Shown: one piece after another, positions 5,107-5,258 of the stretch
How the letters are laid out: every line of letters begins with the position of its first letter
How positions within the stretch are numbered: the stretch's first letter is position 1
NCBI GenBank assembly: GCA_002304995.1
Contig: DBPV01000090.1
Span: 5,415 to 10,672, forward strand
Origin: Syntrophaceae bacterium UBA1411
GTDB taxonomy: Bacteria > Desulfobacterota > Syntrophia > Syntrophales > Smithellaceae
Reading direction: 5' to 3'
DNA length: 5,258 nucleotides
Notes under the pieces: generated by a model
The model's database searches: none
Seen by the model: the letters and a program-made list of their open reading frames with translations, nothing else
Told to the model about the DNA's origin: nothing
Made by a program: the position numbers and the translations under genes

Positions 5107-5258
5107 TAAAAATCCCTCCCGAATGGCTTCGAGGGCGTTTCTGGATTTCAACGCATCGCCGATAATCTTAAGGGGTACCATTCCTTCCAGTTCTTTGGCC
5201 AAAGCATTCTCCGGTTCCATGCCCAGCGCCAAAACGACGGTATCCGCGGCGATGTCGA
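5089..5258 (-). CDS. FAD-dependent NADH:flavin oxidoreductase / 2,4-dienoyl-CoA reductase type, C-terminal end only
   Basis: Reading the minus strand from the window edge gives 55 codons ending in TAG (complement of 5089-5091); the start lies beyond 5258. The fragment has DTVVLALGMEPENALAKEL (residues 5-23), then PLKIIGDALKSRNALEAIRE (28-47) and GFLAGAQA. The VVLALG strand and the IIGDA motif (G33-D34), followed by an A-I-x-E-G helix, are the closing FAD-binding elements of the two-dinucleotide-binding-domain flavoproteins. The G-D-A-x-x-x-R/N-A-x-x-A-I-x-E-G spacing is the one seen at the C-terminus of Old Yellow Enzyme fusions such as 2,4-dienoyl-CoA reductase and enoate reductase. With only the tail visible, substrate and exact family remain open. 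It converges on the GNAT gene with a 14-nt gap. Confidence 0.8.
   Translation of the reverse strand, partial: DIAADTVVLALGMEPENALAKELEGMVPLKIIGDALKSRNALEAIREGFLAGAQA

Overview
This is a GC-rich bacterial chromosomal window. It holds the distal end of a V/A-type ATPase operon, a small AT-richer toxin-antitoxin module with a GNAT gene behind it, and the tail of a convergent oxidoreductase gene. The V-type ATPase, the GC-rich codon use and the enoate/dienoyl-CoA-reductase-like flavoprotein fragment would fit an anaerobe, for example a syntrophic or sulfate-reducing deltaproteobacterium. That placement is inference from gene content only; no rRNA or phylogenetic marker is present.

Positions 1-3837, plus strand: the C-terminal half of catalytic subunit A (already running at base 1), complete subunit B, complete subunit D, then a 295-residue protein. 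A, B and D are packed with a 1-nt gap and a 1-nt overlap, so they are almost certainly one transcript. A and B form the alternating catalytic/non-catalytic hexamer of the soluble head, and D is the rotating shaft. The membrane ring, stator and peripheral-stalk genes must lie upstream, outside the window. The 295-residue gene follows D after 45 nt with a near-perfect Shine-Dalgarno. It is an internal tandem duplication of a roughly 140-residue, apparently all-helical domain with a 147-residue period. I could not assign it a firm function, and it is the most interesting item here.

Positions 3838-3966: a long perfect-arm hairpin ends the ATPase-side transcript. It is followed by a 10-bp direct repeat and then a clear sigma70-type promoter, with ATCGAT palindromes around its -10 and predicted start point.

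Positions 3967-4544: an AbrB/SpoVT-fold antitoxin and a PIN-domain (VapC-like) ribonuclease toxin overlap by 4 nt, forming a classic type II module. Its base composition is visibly lower in GC than the ATPase genes, which suggests separate acquisition. An intrinsic terminator-like hairpin follows.

Positions 4545-5258: a 153-residue GNAT-family acetyltransferase on the plus strand, a short convergent intergenic hairpin, and the last 55 codons of an FAD-dependent NADH:flavin oxidoreductase / 2,4-dienoyl-CoA-reductase-type protein on the minus strand. No rRNA, tRNA, insertion sequence or CRISPR array was seen.
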